Assembly: GCA_033807775.1 (NCBI GenBank)
Contig: CM066315.1
Location: 3,972,501 to 4,036,500, forward strand
DNA length: 64,000 bases
Direction of reading: 5' to 3'
Origin: Saussurea involucrata
Taxonomy: Eukaryota; Streptophyta; Magnoliopsida; Asterales; Asteraceae
Shown: positions 1-10,562 of the stretch, in pieces
How positions within the stretch are numbered: the stretch's first letter is position 1
Layout of the letters: every line of letters starts with the position of its first letter
The notes under the pieces: model-generated
Databases searched by the model: none
Told to the model about the DNA's origin: nothing
The model's input: the letters and a program-made list of their open reading frames with translations, nothing else
Position numbers and translations under genes: made by a program

Positions 1-853
1 TCTGGATGAATAATATATACATTTATTCAGACTGAATATATAGAATTATTCAAACTGAATAAATGTAGATATGAAAAAAGAACAAAATTTAAACATTTAT
101 TCGTTTTGAATATCTACCTTTATTCAGTCTGAATATATAGAATTATTCAGACTGAATAAAGGTAGATATGAAAAAAGAACAAAACTTAAACATTTATTCG
201 TTTTGAATATTTATCTTTATTCAGTCTGAATATATAAAATTATTCCGACTGAATAAAGGTAGATATTCAAACGAATATAATTATTCAGACTGAATAATTC
301 CATATATTCAGTCTGAATAATTTTATATACTCAGTCCGAATAAATGTAGATATTATTCATCCCGAATATTGTATTATTCACTCTGAATATAACACATATA
401 CACGATTTCACGTAAAACGGTTAAAACGAAAAAAAAACTATATCATGATAGATGTCATATCGAAGAGCACGAAATTTTCGTTTTTTTGATGTAATTTGTT
501 TGATTAAAATGTTAGTAATTTTTGAGATAATTTATTTTAAAATTTAAGGGGGTAAAAGTTTTTTAATTAAAAAAGAAAATAAAAAGTCAACAAAGGAGGC
601 GTTGATTCTAATCTGACGAAAATAATTACCTTTATTCAGTCTGAATAATTACCTTTTATTCAGACTGAATAATTTTTTTTCCAATTTTACCCTTGCGCGC
701 TAAATATTCATTAAGCCATGGACAGAGTTTTCAACTTATTTACAAAATTGCCACCGCGTTTTTTTGCCACTGATCTCTTCACCGGATTATTAATCAACGG
801 TTGTGGTTTGTCCTCACGTTTACAATTGAATTTGAGTTTTTATTTGAACCCAC

Positions 854-856
<3 letters not shown>
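1..856. mobile_element. right part of a long-inverted-repeat foldback element (left part outside window)
   Basis: Positions 1-390 are built from a 13-bp palindrome, ATTCAG(T/A)CTGAAT, repeated many times with spacers that are themselves repeated. Positions about 391-856 are a non-palindromic arm that recurs almost unchanged at 28437-28838 and, reversed, at about 27210-27550. There the two arms flank the same palindromic repeats as terminal inverted repeats of one element. This copy therefore shows the repeats and the right arm only. The arm ends in a TTGAACCCACCCC-type terminus directly against a (TA)n tract. No transposase is visible. The superfamily is not determined, because the TA tract hides any target duplication. 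Confidence 0.7.

Positions 857-933
<77 letters not shown>
857..933. repeat. (TA)n microsatellite
   Basis: About 38 uninterrupted TA units separate the foldback arm on the left from a different inverted-repeat element on the right. The same layout (element, TA tract, element) recurs at least ten times in the window. Confidence 0.95.
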
Positions 934-936
<3 letters not shown>

Positions 937-1283
937 GAAGATTCAAACGAGAATCGTAACAATTTAAGAAAACACGAGGAGCATTCTCAACCAACCATTT
1001 GATTTAAGGTTCAAACGACTTTCGTGAGTTCTTGACGCCATCGTCAACCAAAACAATATATAGCATATACACATGTAAACGCTAGTTTAATTTACTTATG
1101 ATCTGATTGCATAAATATTGTAGCTACCCTAATACAAATATCCGGTGGCAATTTTCTGGGTTGGTTGCTCCTTTTGATTATTACGGATTTTCTGGACTGG
1201 GCTGCATCAATACATTCCGGATGATCATATTAAGGGAATTAAATGGTAAGGGTATATGAGTCATTTTACGTTTTCTAATTTAA

Positions 1284-1843
1284 GTCCTCACTTTTCTGAT
1301 CACATGGGCCATTCTTCAGCCCAAAAACCCACGATTCACCCTCCAAGACGCCACCATATACTCCTTCAACGTCTCCGCCCCGATCCTCCTCTATCCAACT
1401 TTCAGGTCACCGTCTCTTCCCGGAACCCTAACGACAGAATCGGCGTTTACTACAACAAACTCGACATTTTCGCCTCTTACCACAGCCAACAAATTACTTA
1501 CTTCACCACCATCCATCCGGTGTACCAAGGCCACAAGGACACCAACGTTTGGTCGCCGTTCGTTTACGGAACCAATGTTCCGGTGGCGCCGTACAACGAC
1601 GCGTCGTTGACTCAAGACCAATCGGACGGTGCGATTTCACTTTTGATTAAGTTGAATGGACGGGTGAGATGGAGAGTTGGGAGATTTATTTCTGGGAGGT
1701 ACCATATTCATGTGACGTGTCCGGCGTATATTTCGTTTGGGAATAAGCAGAATTCGGCGATTCCCGGAATTGTTGTCGGCACCGGAATTAAGTACCAGTT
1801 GTCACAGAGGTGCAGTGTGAATGTGTGCAGTTGTCACATATGA
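1284..1843 (+). pseudogene. NDR1/HIN1-like (NHL, LEA_2 domain) pseudogene, 5' truncated and frameshifted
   Basis: NHL proteins are plasma-membrane LEA_2 proteins linked to defence and senescence, usually intronless with one N-terminal membrane segment. Here the frame opens after a TAA at 1281-1283 with a remnant of the membrane-proximal part, then PRFTLQDATIYSFNVSAP. Near 1385-1397 the frame shifts by one base, apparently a lost base, into NFQVTVSSRNPNDRIGVYY. It then continues through SPFVYGTNVPVAPYND and RVRWRVGRFISGRYHIHV, ending CSVNV plus a few residues at 1843. The cytoplasmic N-terminus and most of the membrane helix are missing. The copy lies inside a TIR element, so it is probably a captured fragment. 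An open frame read from the ATG at 1256 gives a nonsense N-terminus. Confidence 0.85.
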
Positions 1844-2395
1844 TTTACTAAATACAAAATCACATATGATTAATAACTAAGTGATATCAGATTGTAAAAC
1901 AAGATCATACATGATCACATATGATTTACTAAAACAAAATCACATATGATTAATAACTAAGTGATATCAGATTGTAAAACAAGATCATATATGATCATAT
2001 ATGATCACATATGATTTACTAAAACAAAATCACATATGATTTACTAAAACAAAATCACATATGATTAATAACTAAGTGATATCAGATTGTAAAACAAGAT
2101 CATATATGATCACATATGATTTACTAACTAAAATAAAATCACATATGATTAATAACTAAGTGATATCAGATTGTAAAACAAGATCATATATGATTAATAA
2201 CTAGTGATATCAGATAACAGTCTTATAGATCACATATGATTTACTAACTAAAACAAAATCACATATGATTAATAACTAAGTGATATCAGATTGTAAAGCA
2301 AGATCATATATGATTAATAACTAGTGATATCAGATAACAGTCTTATAGATCACATATGATTTACTATTGTTTCCTAATCACATATGATTTGATAG
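1844..2395. repeat. tandem array of ~85-130 bp units
   Basis: Units combine CACATATGATTTACTAA, ACTAAGTGATATCAGATTG and AAGATCATATATGAT in slightly varying order, about six copies. The array begins right after the NHL stop codon and lies inside the TIR element. CATATG palindromes recur in each unit. Confidence 0.9.
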
Positions 2396-2870
2396 GTGTT
2401 CCTAACAAACATTTCATCAAAACTATAAGGGTATGAATTGTAAATATTAAAAATATTTTTATGTAGTATATATGATATATAATAAAATAATTAAATCAAA
2501 AAATATTCAATATTAGGCTCATTTCGAAGGTATCGAATAGACGATTACAATGGTGTAACTTGTTAGAATTAAAACGTATTTTTAACGTATTTTAGTTAAT
2601 AAACGATTATATGTGTTAATATGATGAAAGTGTAAAATTAAAATTAAGAAAGTAAAAGGTATAAAGTAAAATAAGTAAATAATTATAGAGTTTGAAAGTG
2701 TAAATTTCAAATTAAAAATCACCAAATTGAATGTGCCGCCCGATGGGTGGAAAGCTACCTTCTATAGTCTATAATTACTGAATTTGCCATTATTGGTTTA
2801 AGCCCCTAATTAGTGGTTGAGAATGCTCCTCGTGTTTTCTTAAATAGGTGTTGTCCTCGTTTGAAACCAC

Positions 2871-2873
<3 letters not shown>

Positions 2874-2922
<49 letters not shown>
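2874..2922. repeat. (TA)n followed by (GA)n
   Basis: TA tract 2874-2904 and GA tract 2905-2922, at the right border of the NHL-carrying element and the left border of the next element. Confidence 0.95.
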
Positions 2923-3120
2923 CTTGAGATCACGTGAGACCATATTATTTTTGTGAGACCCGTGAGATCACAAAAATAACACCAAACCTTCACAGTGTTT
3001 TTGCTATGAAAGTTCGTTGTTTTTCGTACTTTCACAATAAATCGCTGTAAAGTTTCAGTGTTATTTGTGGTCTCACAAAAACAGGTTGGTGAATCCAACC
3101 CTATATATATATATATATAT
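2923..3120. mobile_element. short hairpin MITE between TA tracts, with its right (TA)n
   Basis: The ends are imperfect inverted copies built on GTGAGACC/GGTCTCAC, with internal ATTTTTGTGAGACC opposed by GTGGTCTCACAAAAA. A (TA)9 tract (3103-3120) ends it. About 180 bp, no coding capacity. Confidence 0.5.
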
Positions 3121-4262
3121 GTGAGATCCAATCTCAACCACAAATCAAAAGATAAATTAGAAAACTAATAACTTTGGTAATTTAAATTAGATCTATAGTT
3201 AAAGGGTGTTTTAGGTATTTTAAAAAAGTTCTCTCTCCTCTCTACGGCTTCCTCTCTCCCGGCTCCGGAAAAAGTTATTCCGACGATTGTGATACCCACT
3301 ATGATACCCAAAATAAACACAATAACCATTGTGATACCCACTATGATACTTACCTATTGTGATACCCACCATGATACCTACCAATTGTGATACCTACCGT
3401 TTGTGATAACTACCGAGCGCGATACAAACTGTGATACCAATGTGATCCACTGTGATACCAACTGTGATACTTGTGATACCACCGAGAGAAGGAGAAGAAA
3501 GAGGTTCAAATCGAAGCCTTGTCAACAAAAGTATATCATCTGTATACTATATGGGTCTGCAACTGCTTCAAACCATCAAGTTCGTCGTCTCGAAGCGATT
3601 CCCACCAAACCATCTAACTCTTTGACTCATTTCGAGATCTGATTCATTCCACCTCGCAAGATTCAGAAGTCGATTAGGGATTCTTCCCTCCTCAAAACCT
3701 CACCAGATTTGATTCTGATTCTAGCCATTCGCTATTCCAGCCTCGTGAATCGTTTTCGGGGTTCGATTCCATGTGAAGCACTAAAACTCTGATTTTAAAC
3801 AAGCGTTTGATGATGCAGACCCGTTTAAAATATCATCTTCCACCCATCTTCAACCCATTTGGTTCATCATCTAGAAGCGGAACCCACCAAATAATCGGAC
3901 CAGAAGAGTAGAGGAAACAAAAAAACCACACAGACCAAATCGGCAGGACATCCCATCTCCCTTCCGCCGGCAAGGACCACATCGGGAACCAAATCGCCGG
4001 AGAAGATAACACCACAGATCATATGGAGGGCTTCGTCGAAGTAGGAGAACCACCCGTACATGATGATGGTTACTGCTATGATTCAATGAGTTGTGAGCGA
4101 CTGGAACAATTTTAGGGTTTAAAGTATGAGTTGTCAAAAAATACAAATTACCAATTTAGCCTTTATTTTATTTTAGTAAATAACATTAATTATTTAAAAT
4201 GATTGACTCATATTGGATCTTACGGTCATCACAAACTACACAATTCTCATTTGATTAGGCCC
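3121..4262. other. segment between two TA tracts, unidentified
   Basis: Bounded by (TA)n at 3103-3120 and 4264-4274. It holds a GTGATACC minisatellite and, at 3833-4146, overlapping antisense open frames that I do not recognise. The ends do not form clear inverted repeats, so its nature as an element is inferred only from the TA borders. Confidence 0.3.
3287..3483. repeat. GTGATACC(C/A)AC minisatellite
   Basis: Irregular 12-24 bp units of the type TGTGATACCCACTATGATAC recur about twelve times. Reading frames through it are repeat artefacts. Confidence 0.85.
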
Positions 4263-4274
4263 CTATATATATAT

Positions 4275-4533
4275 GGTGCATTTCATTTACATACCAAATA
4301 GATTGTACAAACCCTGCAAACCACTATATTAGGAAACAACAGATATATTTATGGTAATTATTATGATTCATTAATAATGATTGTGATATATATGGAAGAT
4401 GATAACGTTCATTAATTATGATCATGATTTTAGATTAGGAAACATAATAAAATCAAATATTGATTAGAGTTGATGAACGGCTAAGATTGGTTTGCAGGGT
4501 TTGTACAATCTATTTGGTTTGTAACGGAAACGG

Positions 4534-4538
<5 letters not shown>
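4275..4538. mobile_element. (TA)n-bordered MITE, TIR with AAATAGATTGTACAAACC
   Basis: The first ~45 bases (ACCAAATAGATTGTACAAAC, then CCTGCAAACC) are matched inverted at about 4488-4538. TA tracts flank it (4264-4274 and 4539-4582). Related, more decayed copies lie at about 52040-52278 and 61062-61325. Non-coding. Confidence 0.75.
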
Positions 4539-4586
<48 letters not shown>

Positions 4587-4908
4587 AAAATAAGAATTAT
4601 AGTAACTATGTTGAGAATGCTTCTAAACCATTAATTGCTGACAAAAAACACTAATCTTCAACTACATTCATCAACCTTAATTTTCATTTTTATTTTCACT
4701 TACATTCACCTTCATTAGCTTTTATATACAATCAATCACTTTTAAACACATTAATTTGTTAAAGTTTCGGCCATGATAATAGAAGTAGGCTAATGAAGTA
4801 ATTGAATATAGATGAAAGTGTTGTTCTCACGTTCTAACTATAATTATTATTCTCAATATATATATGGGTTAAATCATGTGTGGACCAGAAAAATGTTGAG
4901 GATTGTAA

Positions 4909-5516
4909 GACCATCTTTATCAGCAATCTAATCCAATCCAATCTCTATTAAAAAATTTATTTCTCTCTCTTCCATCTATCTAATTTCAATTTCAATCCAA
5001 TCTTACATTTTTTACACTTTATTAACAATCCAATCCAATCTCAAATATTTTAAAAAATATATATATATTTAATATATTATCATATATATAATATTTTTAT
5101 TATTATTCTTGAATATAAAAAATAGATAAAAAAGACATTTTAGTGAAATATAGAGTTTTTAAGATAAGAGAGTACTGAAATAGAGAGAAAGATTGATGTG
5201 TTGAAAATATGTCAAGAGTGGTATCTATTTGTAGGGAATTGAAAAATATGAATTTTGATATATTTTTAATTTTTTAATTTTTTTGTTTAATTAAAAAATT
5301 ATTGATTAAAAAAAAGAAAAAAACCAAACCAATCATATATTGACATGTGTAAAGTTATTAATTAAAAAAAAAAGAAAAAACCAAACCAATCTCAAATTGG
5401 ATTGCAATGCTGATCGGTGTTTGTGTTGAATTTTTCTTTTTTTATTTCCTAATCTTTTTTGTCTTTAGCTAACTTTTGTGGGATTGGATTGGTGAAGATC
5501 ACCAATAAATGTGGTC
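4909..5516. mobile_element. PIF/Harbinger-like MITE (TSD TAA)
   Basis: Starts GACCATCTTTATCAGCAATC after TAA (4906-4908) and ends with an imperfect inverted copy, GACCACATTTATTGGTGATC read on the other strand, before TAA (5517-5519). Subterminal CCAATCCAATCC repeats occur at both ends. Non-coding, AT-rich centre. Confidence 0.6.
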
Positions 5517-6189
5517 TAAAGACCAATTTCAATAATCCAAGAGTTTTAATCAAGGACCATTAAAGAAAATGGTCTTTTTGTAATATTGGTGAAAAGGTTG
5601 TCTAATCTCACAATTCATATGAAAGTTCTAGGGGCAAATTTATAATTTGAGATTAATCTCAAACTACACGCCTCCTTACATCTAATTTGAAACACCATTG
5701 CCATATGTCAAACAGAAACCATCGAGAACAGATCCATACAATACCCATCGTCGAAAACCATCTATGTTGCCGACGACCAGATCGTCTTCGATATCACATC
5801 CAAGACCAAAAGCAACGATGATCTGGAACTCTCACCGTTCGTTCCGACATCATATTGTCCATTTTCTCCGATCGATTAATCTCACTGCCATCACACCCGT
5901 TGATTGATTTGCAGATGATGATTTTGATATAATGAAGTAACATGAAGTTATGTTTGAGTTGGTTTTATTTTATCTAGGGTTTGTTCGTATTCTTTTTGTT
6001 TGCTATAGAAATCAGTAAGCTAAAATAGTAAAAACATGTCAAACATTTAAATAGGAAACAAGATCATGACCACATTTTATAGTAACACGAACCAGAATTT
6101 CAGCAAGAGAAATCATGGTCACATAATCCTCCATGAAAAAAGTACTTTAATGTAACATGGTGCAAGTCTAATGATCTATCAAGTTTGAA
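5517..6189. other. intergenic, no gene seen
   Basis: A ~70-codon open frame at 5698-5907 has low-complexity composition and no recognisable domain. I see no RNA gene or clear element here. Confidence 0.5.
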
Positions 6190-6425
6190 GTTGCTGAAAA
6201 TGTAGGCATCTTCTATCGTGCACACATGAACATCGTCATAACATTGTGCAAACATGAACATTATGCACAAATGAAAATTTTGGGAACATTGTACACTAGT
6301 GAAAATTGTGCATACATGAACATTTTGTGCACACTTTACATACGAGAAGGTTGTGCATACATGAACATTGTATGTACCTTGTGTAGGGTGAAGATTGTGT
6401 ATACATTAACATAATTCATATATGA
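6190..6425. repeat. minisatellite of GTGCATACATGAACATT type
   Basis: Degenerate ~17-34 bp units around GAACATT and GTGCA(C/T)ACATGAAC, about nine copies. The 62-codon frame across it is a repeat translation. Confidence 0.8.
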
Positions 6426-6564
6426 ACAAAGACAAAACACACTGATAGTGCGTCACTACCAATAAAACAATTATAAAACCCTAAATCAGGTATCGACTGA
6501 TTAAGATAAAAATCGATAAATCAACACAGAAGAAAAACATACATAACCAAATTCAAACACTTAC

Positions 6565-6735
6565 CGTTTACAGAATCAATATTGGATTCTTGGAAAACTG
6601 AAATACAAGTTGGACGATTATAAACATTATCATCGTCAGCAGTTATATCTTCAAGCCTACGAGAAACATCCAATTCGTCCATCAATGGAGGATCATGATT
6701 TTCAACAGTTATGTCTTTAGTCCCATGAAAACATC
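6565..6735 (-). pseudogene. possible exon fragment, product not recognised
   Basis: On the - strand an open, non-repetitive frame reads DPPLMDELDVSRRLEDITAD and then DDDNVYNRPTCISVFQESN. It ends at a strong splice-donor-like AACG|GTAAGT (donor G opposite 6564). Upstream, the frame continuing from DSTVIEEGDVF is in another register, suggesting a frameshift. It could be a decayed or captured exon. I cannot assign a family. Confidence 0.3.
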
Positions 6736-7095
6736 CCCTTCTTCGATCACTGTTGAATCTAATAACAAAATGAGCGGACTTGTAGTGGTGTCATCCGTGG
6801 CACGTGCCACCGTATTATTTTTTCGTCGAAGAGTAAAAAAAATTAGAATTGTGAAAGGTGCAACCGTATCAATTTGTTATGTTCCACTATATATATTTTG
6901 AAACTACAATAAAAACACAAGTTTTTCTTGGTAGAGTTGGTTTGCAAGACTTTTCTTCCCCTTAAAACCCTAGTTCGAGTCATTTCCCTAGTTTTTTTTT
7001 AATTTTAATATTAGATTTCACAAGACTTCACATTTGAAAGGTATGAAACTAACCATCAGACCAATATTGCTTTTGTGAAAAATACCTCTATATTT

Positions 7096-7279
7096 CACTA
7101 TAAAACAAATGACTATCACCCACGAAATATTATCGACGGCCGAAATCCGTTGGTAAACTCTGACGGATCACCAACGGATCCGTCGGTGATACCATCACCC
7201 ACAACTTTTAATTCGACAGAGCTTACCGGCGGATTACCGACGGATTGTTCCGTCGGTGATAGTCCTTTGTTTTGTAGCG
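7096..7279. mobile_element. miniature CACTA-type element (TSD TTT)
   Basis: Begins CACTATAAAACAAATGACTA and, read from the other end, CGCTACAAAACAAAGGACTA. Both are followed by TCACC and then subterminal (A)CCGACGGAT/ATCCGTCGGT repeats, the layout of plant CACTA termini. Flanking TTT at 7093-7095 and 7280-7282 fits the 3-bp target duplication of this superfamily. 184 bp and non-coding. The terminal CACTA has mutated to CGCTA at one end. Confidence 0.85.
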
Positions 7280-7282
7280 TTT

Positions 7283-8127
7283 GTTTTTTATAGTCAAATG
7301 CTGTCATCGTTTGAATTTTTTCTTAGATCCGCCCCCAAAAACGAACAATTCTCTACAACAAGATGAGACTCTATATTAATCATAAATCGACAACAACTTC
7401 TTTCAATCGCACACCTAAAATCTTCATTATCTATCGATACATGATCTGCAATATGGTAAAAAAACATTTTCAAAAATTATTAGGAAAAAGAATACTAAAA
7501 GCAAATACAATTAAAAACCTACCATGATTATCATTGAGAAAATTAAGAAAACAGCCCTCTATAAACGTGACCCTAACAAAAAAAATTCCAAAACTATTCT
7601 CTACTATATTAACCATGGAATTAAACAAAAATAAATAAAGAAATATGATTGATCCATTTTAATTAACGTAGTTAACAGAACTAATTACTTTGGGGTGTTT
7701 GGTTGAGGGTATTGAGGGGTAAGGAACGAGAAATATAATGAAAATTGCTGTTTGATTTGATATAATATAATGAGTCAATTACCTCAAGTCCATTAATTTT
7801 CATTCCTGACCAAATTGGGAGAAATGAAAATTTTATTCCCGCTCAATCATTTTTTCTCATGCATCCCTTCATTTCTCGATGTTGAATGAAAAATAATTTT
7901 TATTATCATGTTGGACGCTACATATTTGTATTAAAAATATTATATAAAACATTTTTTTATTAGTTATATTGGTTTAACCAAACAACATCAATGAAATGCT
8001 CACTCCTATTCTCATTCTCTTGTAGGCGCTATTCAAATTTCTAGATGTGTCCCTAATCACTTCTCAATTAATGTTATTATGTTTTAACCATTGATTAGTT
8101 TTTTAAATTTTGATCAATTACTAAAAT
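7283..8127. other. intergenic, possible decayed MITE
   Basis: A GGGGTGTTTGGTTGAGGG stretch near 7691 and AACCAAACAACATCAATG near 7977 could be ends of a decayed MITE, but no target duplication is clear. No gene seen. Confidence 0.35.
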
Positions 8128-8170
8128 TGGTCCTCACGTGTACAATAAAATTTTCATTTGAACCCACCCT

Positions 8171-8200
<30 letters not shown>
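8128..8200. repeat. stray terminus of the foldback family plus (TA)n
   Basis: GTCCTCACGTGTACAAT followed by ATTTGAACCCACCC matches the outer end of the elements at 1-856 and 27147-28866, and again runs straight into a TA tract (8172-8190) followed by TG repeats. Only the tip is present. Confidence 0.6.
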
Positions 8201-8201
<1 letters not shown>

Positions 8202-8633
8202 TTGAGTGTGTGGGGAAATAGGATCCAAACAAACCAAGAGTTGATTAATGATTAATTATCACCTCCTTCTAGATAACTTTGAATTTATAATATATTAATC
8301 GAACTTTCAAATTAATTTATTATTTTTCTAATAAAGGGTTTTCTCTTTTATTTCAGAATACGTAATAAAAGGGTTTATTTAATTAAATTTCAAATTATAA
8401 TGTCTCGGTTAATTATGATATCATTATTGTTTTAATTCTTGATATTTGAAGTACTTGTATACCCTGCGTTATTTAAAGCAAATTTATTTAGGAAATAAAA
8501 AAACACATGAAATTTAGAAAGCAAATTTATTTAGAAAATATGAAAGTTAGAAGAAAAATTAATAATTGCGTGACATGATTTCATTAACAAATAAAAAGTA
8601 ATTATCAAAAAACGTTAGTTTACTTACAATTTT

Positions 8634-9010
8634 TTTTGAAAAGCAACATACCATAAACCAAACCCGGCTGCAACGACAACCAATACAAATACAAAGGCGC
8701 GAGCAACAGTGTTGCAAGAGGCAAACCTGATCACTCGGAAAGCACTCGAAAAGCTAACAGTAACAGCGGCACCAAAGGACTACAAACCAGGCTAAAACAA
8801 CCAGCCCCACAGTCACGATTAACAGGAACGAGCAGGCTCGTTACAAGCAGCCCCGAAGCAGTACAAAACAGCAAACGAAACCGACTTACAACGTGGACAA
8901 TCTTGAGAACTATCGCAGAAGGCTTTCGGGTTCCGCTAGCCACATAGACCACTCGATCTTTTTGCCGTGACACCTTCTCGCGATCCATTCGAAGCTCCTC
9001 CTTTGGAACT
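8634..9010 (-). mobile_element. probable 3' end of a non-LTR retrotransposon (LINE)
   Basis: On the - strand the sequence ends in an A-rich tail (CTTTTCAAAAAAAATTG). Upstream is a G/T-rich 3'-UTR-like stretch and a short frame ending RRSFEWIARRCHGKKIEW, reminiscent of the C-terminal end of plant LINE proteins. No reverse-transcriptase motif remains. Assignment rests mainly on the tail and composition. Confidence 0.4.
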
Positions 9011-9224
9011 CGAAAAACGATTCTTCCAACCTCTTATCTTCACCTTTGAATGGCTCCCTTCTCCACTCTCCTACCCACCTCCCCCTTTCAGAAATTTTCG
9101 CCTCCTTACAAGACTCAAGTTGAAACAATCTCTTGAATTTCTTCCCCAACTCCAAATCTCCTATCCATCTATCCTCCTACACTTTCGTGTCACTACCATT
9201 CCCTACTTCTACCCCAAAAGACGA

Positions 9225-9307
9225 CGAAAACTCTTTACCTATATTACCAATGTCCTGTCCTATCATGTCTTGTCCTGTTCTTTCATGTCTGCGTACCAAA
9301 CACACCC
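9225..9307. mobile_element. right end of a PIF/Harbinger-like MITE
   Basis: GTCTGCGTACCAAACACACCC followed by TTA, with upstream GTCCTGTCCTATCATGTC, matches the right end of the family at 54865-55250 and 55980-56377. The matching left end is not found, so the copy is truncated. Confidence 0.55.
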
Positions 9308-10261
9308 TTAGTATTTTGTTTTCTTCTTTGTTCTTGTTTCCTTTTTTTAGTAGTATATTGTTGCCCTTCAAAAAGAAAAAGATGTAACAAATGTTTGACC
9401 AATCTCTATTTTACATGTATATATATTAGTATATGATTACATAATTTGAAATTGGGAAAAAAATAATCAAATATCTGACTTCAAAAGATTATCCTTTCCT
9501 CTGGAACTTTTTGCTAAGGGGTTGTTTTTTTTATTTTAGAAAACCTCTTAGTATCTCTGAAGTCTTAATCGGTCAGACGTTTTTGCGTTCAGACCGTTTT
9601 TTTTTTCTTTTCAGATCTCAGAGGCTCTTAAGTCTGAAATACGTCTGAAATTAGAAGAAGTAATCTAATATCTTATAACCTCTTAAAGCATCACCTCTTA
9701 TTAATCAAAAATGAAATAAGATTTTAGACTTCAGACCTCTTAAAAGCCAAACTCGAGCTAACTCTTATGTACTATATAATATACCTCAAGTTGATGAAAT
9801 TTTCTTGTTTGGCATGTTCTTAAAAGCTGCTATCTTATTGAAACCATCCCACATAATTTATCATGCCTCCATGTACATTGAGAACCGTATCATAATTTTA
9901 TATTGTGTAATTCTTCACATCAAACATTGTTTAATTTTATTTTAATGGTTAATGGTCAAAACAGGGGTTGTCTTTTTAATTAAGGGGCAGTTTTCAAATT
10001 TTTACTGGATAAACGTTAACTGATAAGAGCTACCACATTCATTTATCTTAGCGGTTGACATTTTCGGGCCATCAAAATAAATTATTGGTAAACGTTTGTT
10101 ACTCGGTAAAATGCTTACCGAGTAAGTGTTTTCTATCTCATTTAAGATGAATTTTTTGTTCCTTGCTATGTGTCTTACCGGATAAGGTTTCTAGTTTTTG
10201 TCATGTTCATCAATAAGGTAATTAACTGACATCTAGTACACGCTTAATAAACGATTTCTAA
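9308..10261. other. intergenic with decayed MITE pieces
   Basis: About 9524-9760 begins TAAGGGGTTGTTTTTTTTAT and is rich in CTCTTA and GTCTGAA words, like the PIF-type element at 61725-62843, but the right end is not clear. About 9981-10255 resembles the neighbouring element at 10262. No gene seen. Confidence 0.4.
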
Positions 10262-10562
10262 GGGGCCATTTACCAAACGCTTATTCGGGTAAGCACTTAC
10301 CAAGTCACATTACTTTATGAACGAATATGACAATGACCAAGAATTTCACCCGGTAAGAGCTAAGACAAAGACCAAGAGTCTTACCCTGGTAAGTTGGTAA
10401 CTGGTAAGTGATTGTGAAGACTCTTACCACGGTTAGCGCTTATCGGAAAAATTGTTGCATACGATATTGTTTTGGTGAACTAAAATTTTACCCGGTAAGT
10501 AAGTGATAGTGTTAATTTTACCAGTAAGTGTTTATCCGAAAAAGCGTTTGATAAACGACCCC
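10262..10562. mobile_element. PIF/Harbinger-like MITE (TSD TAA)
   Basis: TIR GGGGCCATTTACCAAACGCT against its inverted partner ending GTTTGATAAACGACCCC. TAA at 10259-10261 and 10563-10565. Internal short repeats of (C/A)CGGTAAG. Non-coding. Confidence 0.85.

Larger units (their letters stand above)
934..2873. mobile_element. TIR element bordered by (TA)n and carrying an NHL gene fragment
   Basis: The first ~75 bases (934-1010) reappear inverted at about 2808-2873: both ends share TTCAAACGAG near the tip and GAATGCTCCTCGTGTTTTCT in reverse orientation further in. Both ends abut (TA)n tracts (857-933 and 2874-2904). Between the ends lie a broken LEA_2/NHL coding sequence and a tandem array. 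A short relative with the same tip is the hairpin MITE at 53487-53706. The unit behaves like a non-autonomous transposon that picked up a gene fragment. No transposase is seen, and 1011-1255 and 2396-2800 hold nothing recognisable. Confidence 0.6.

Noticed and set aside
718..1002. 94-codon + frame and mirror - frame across the TA tract
   Set aside because: Translation of (TA)n into Tyr-Ile repeats; no real coding signal.
6226..6414. CRISPR-like regular repeats
   Set aside because: Degenerate minisatellite without unique spacers, in a plant genome.
8967..9387. Overlapping 84-114 codon frames on both strands
   Set aside because: Pyrimidine-rich intergenic and MITE sequence; no domain, no splice context.
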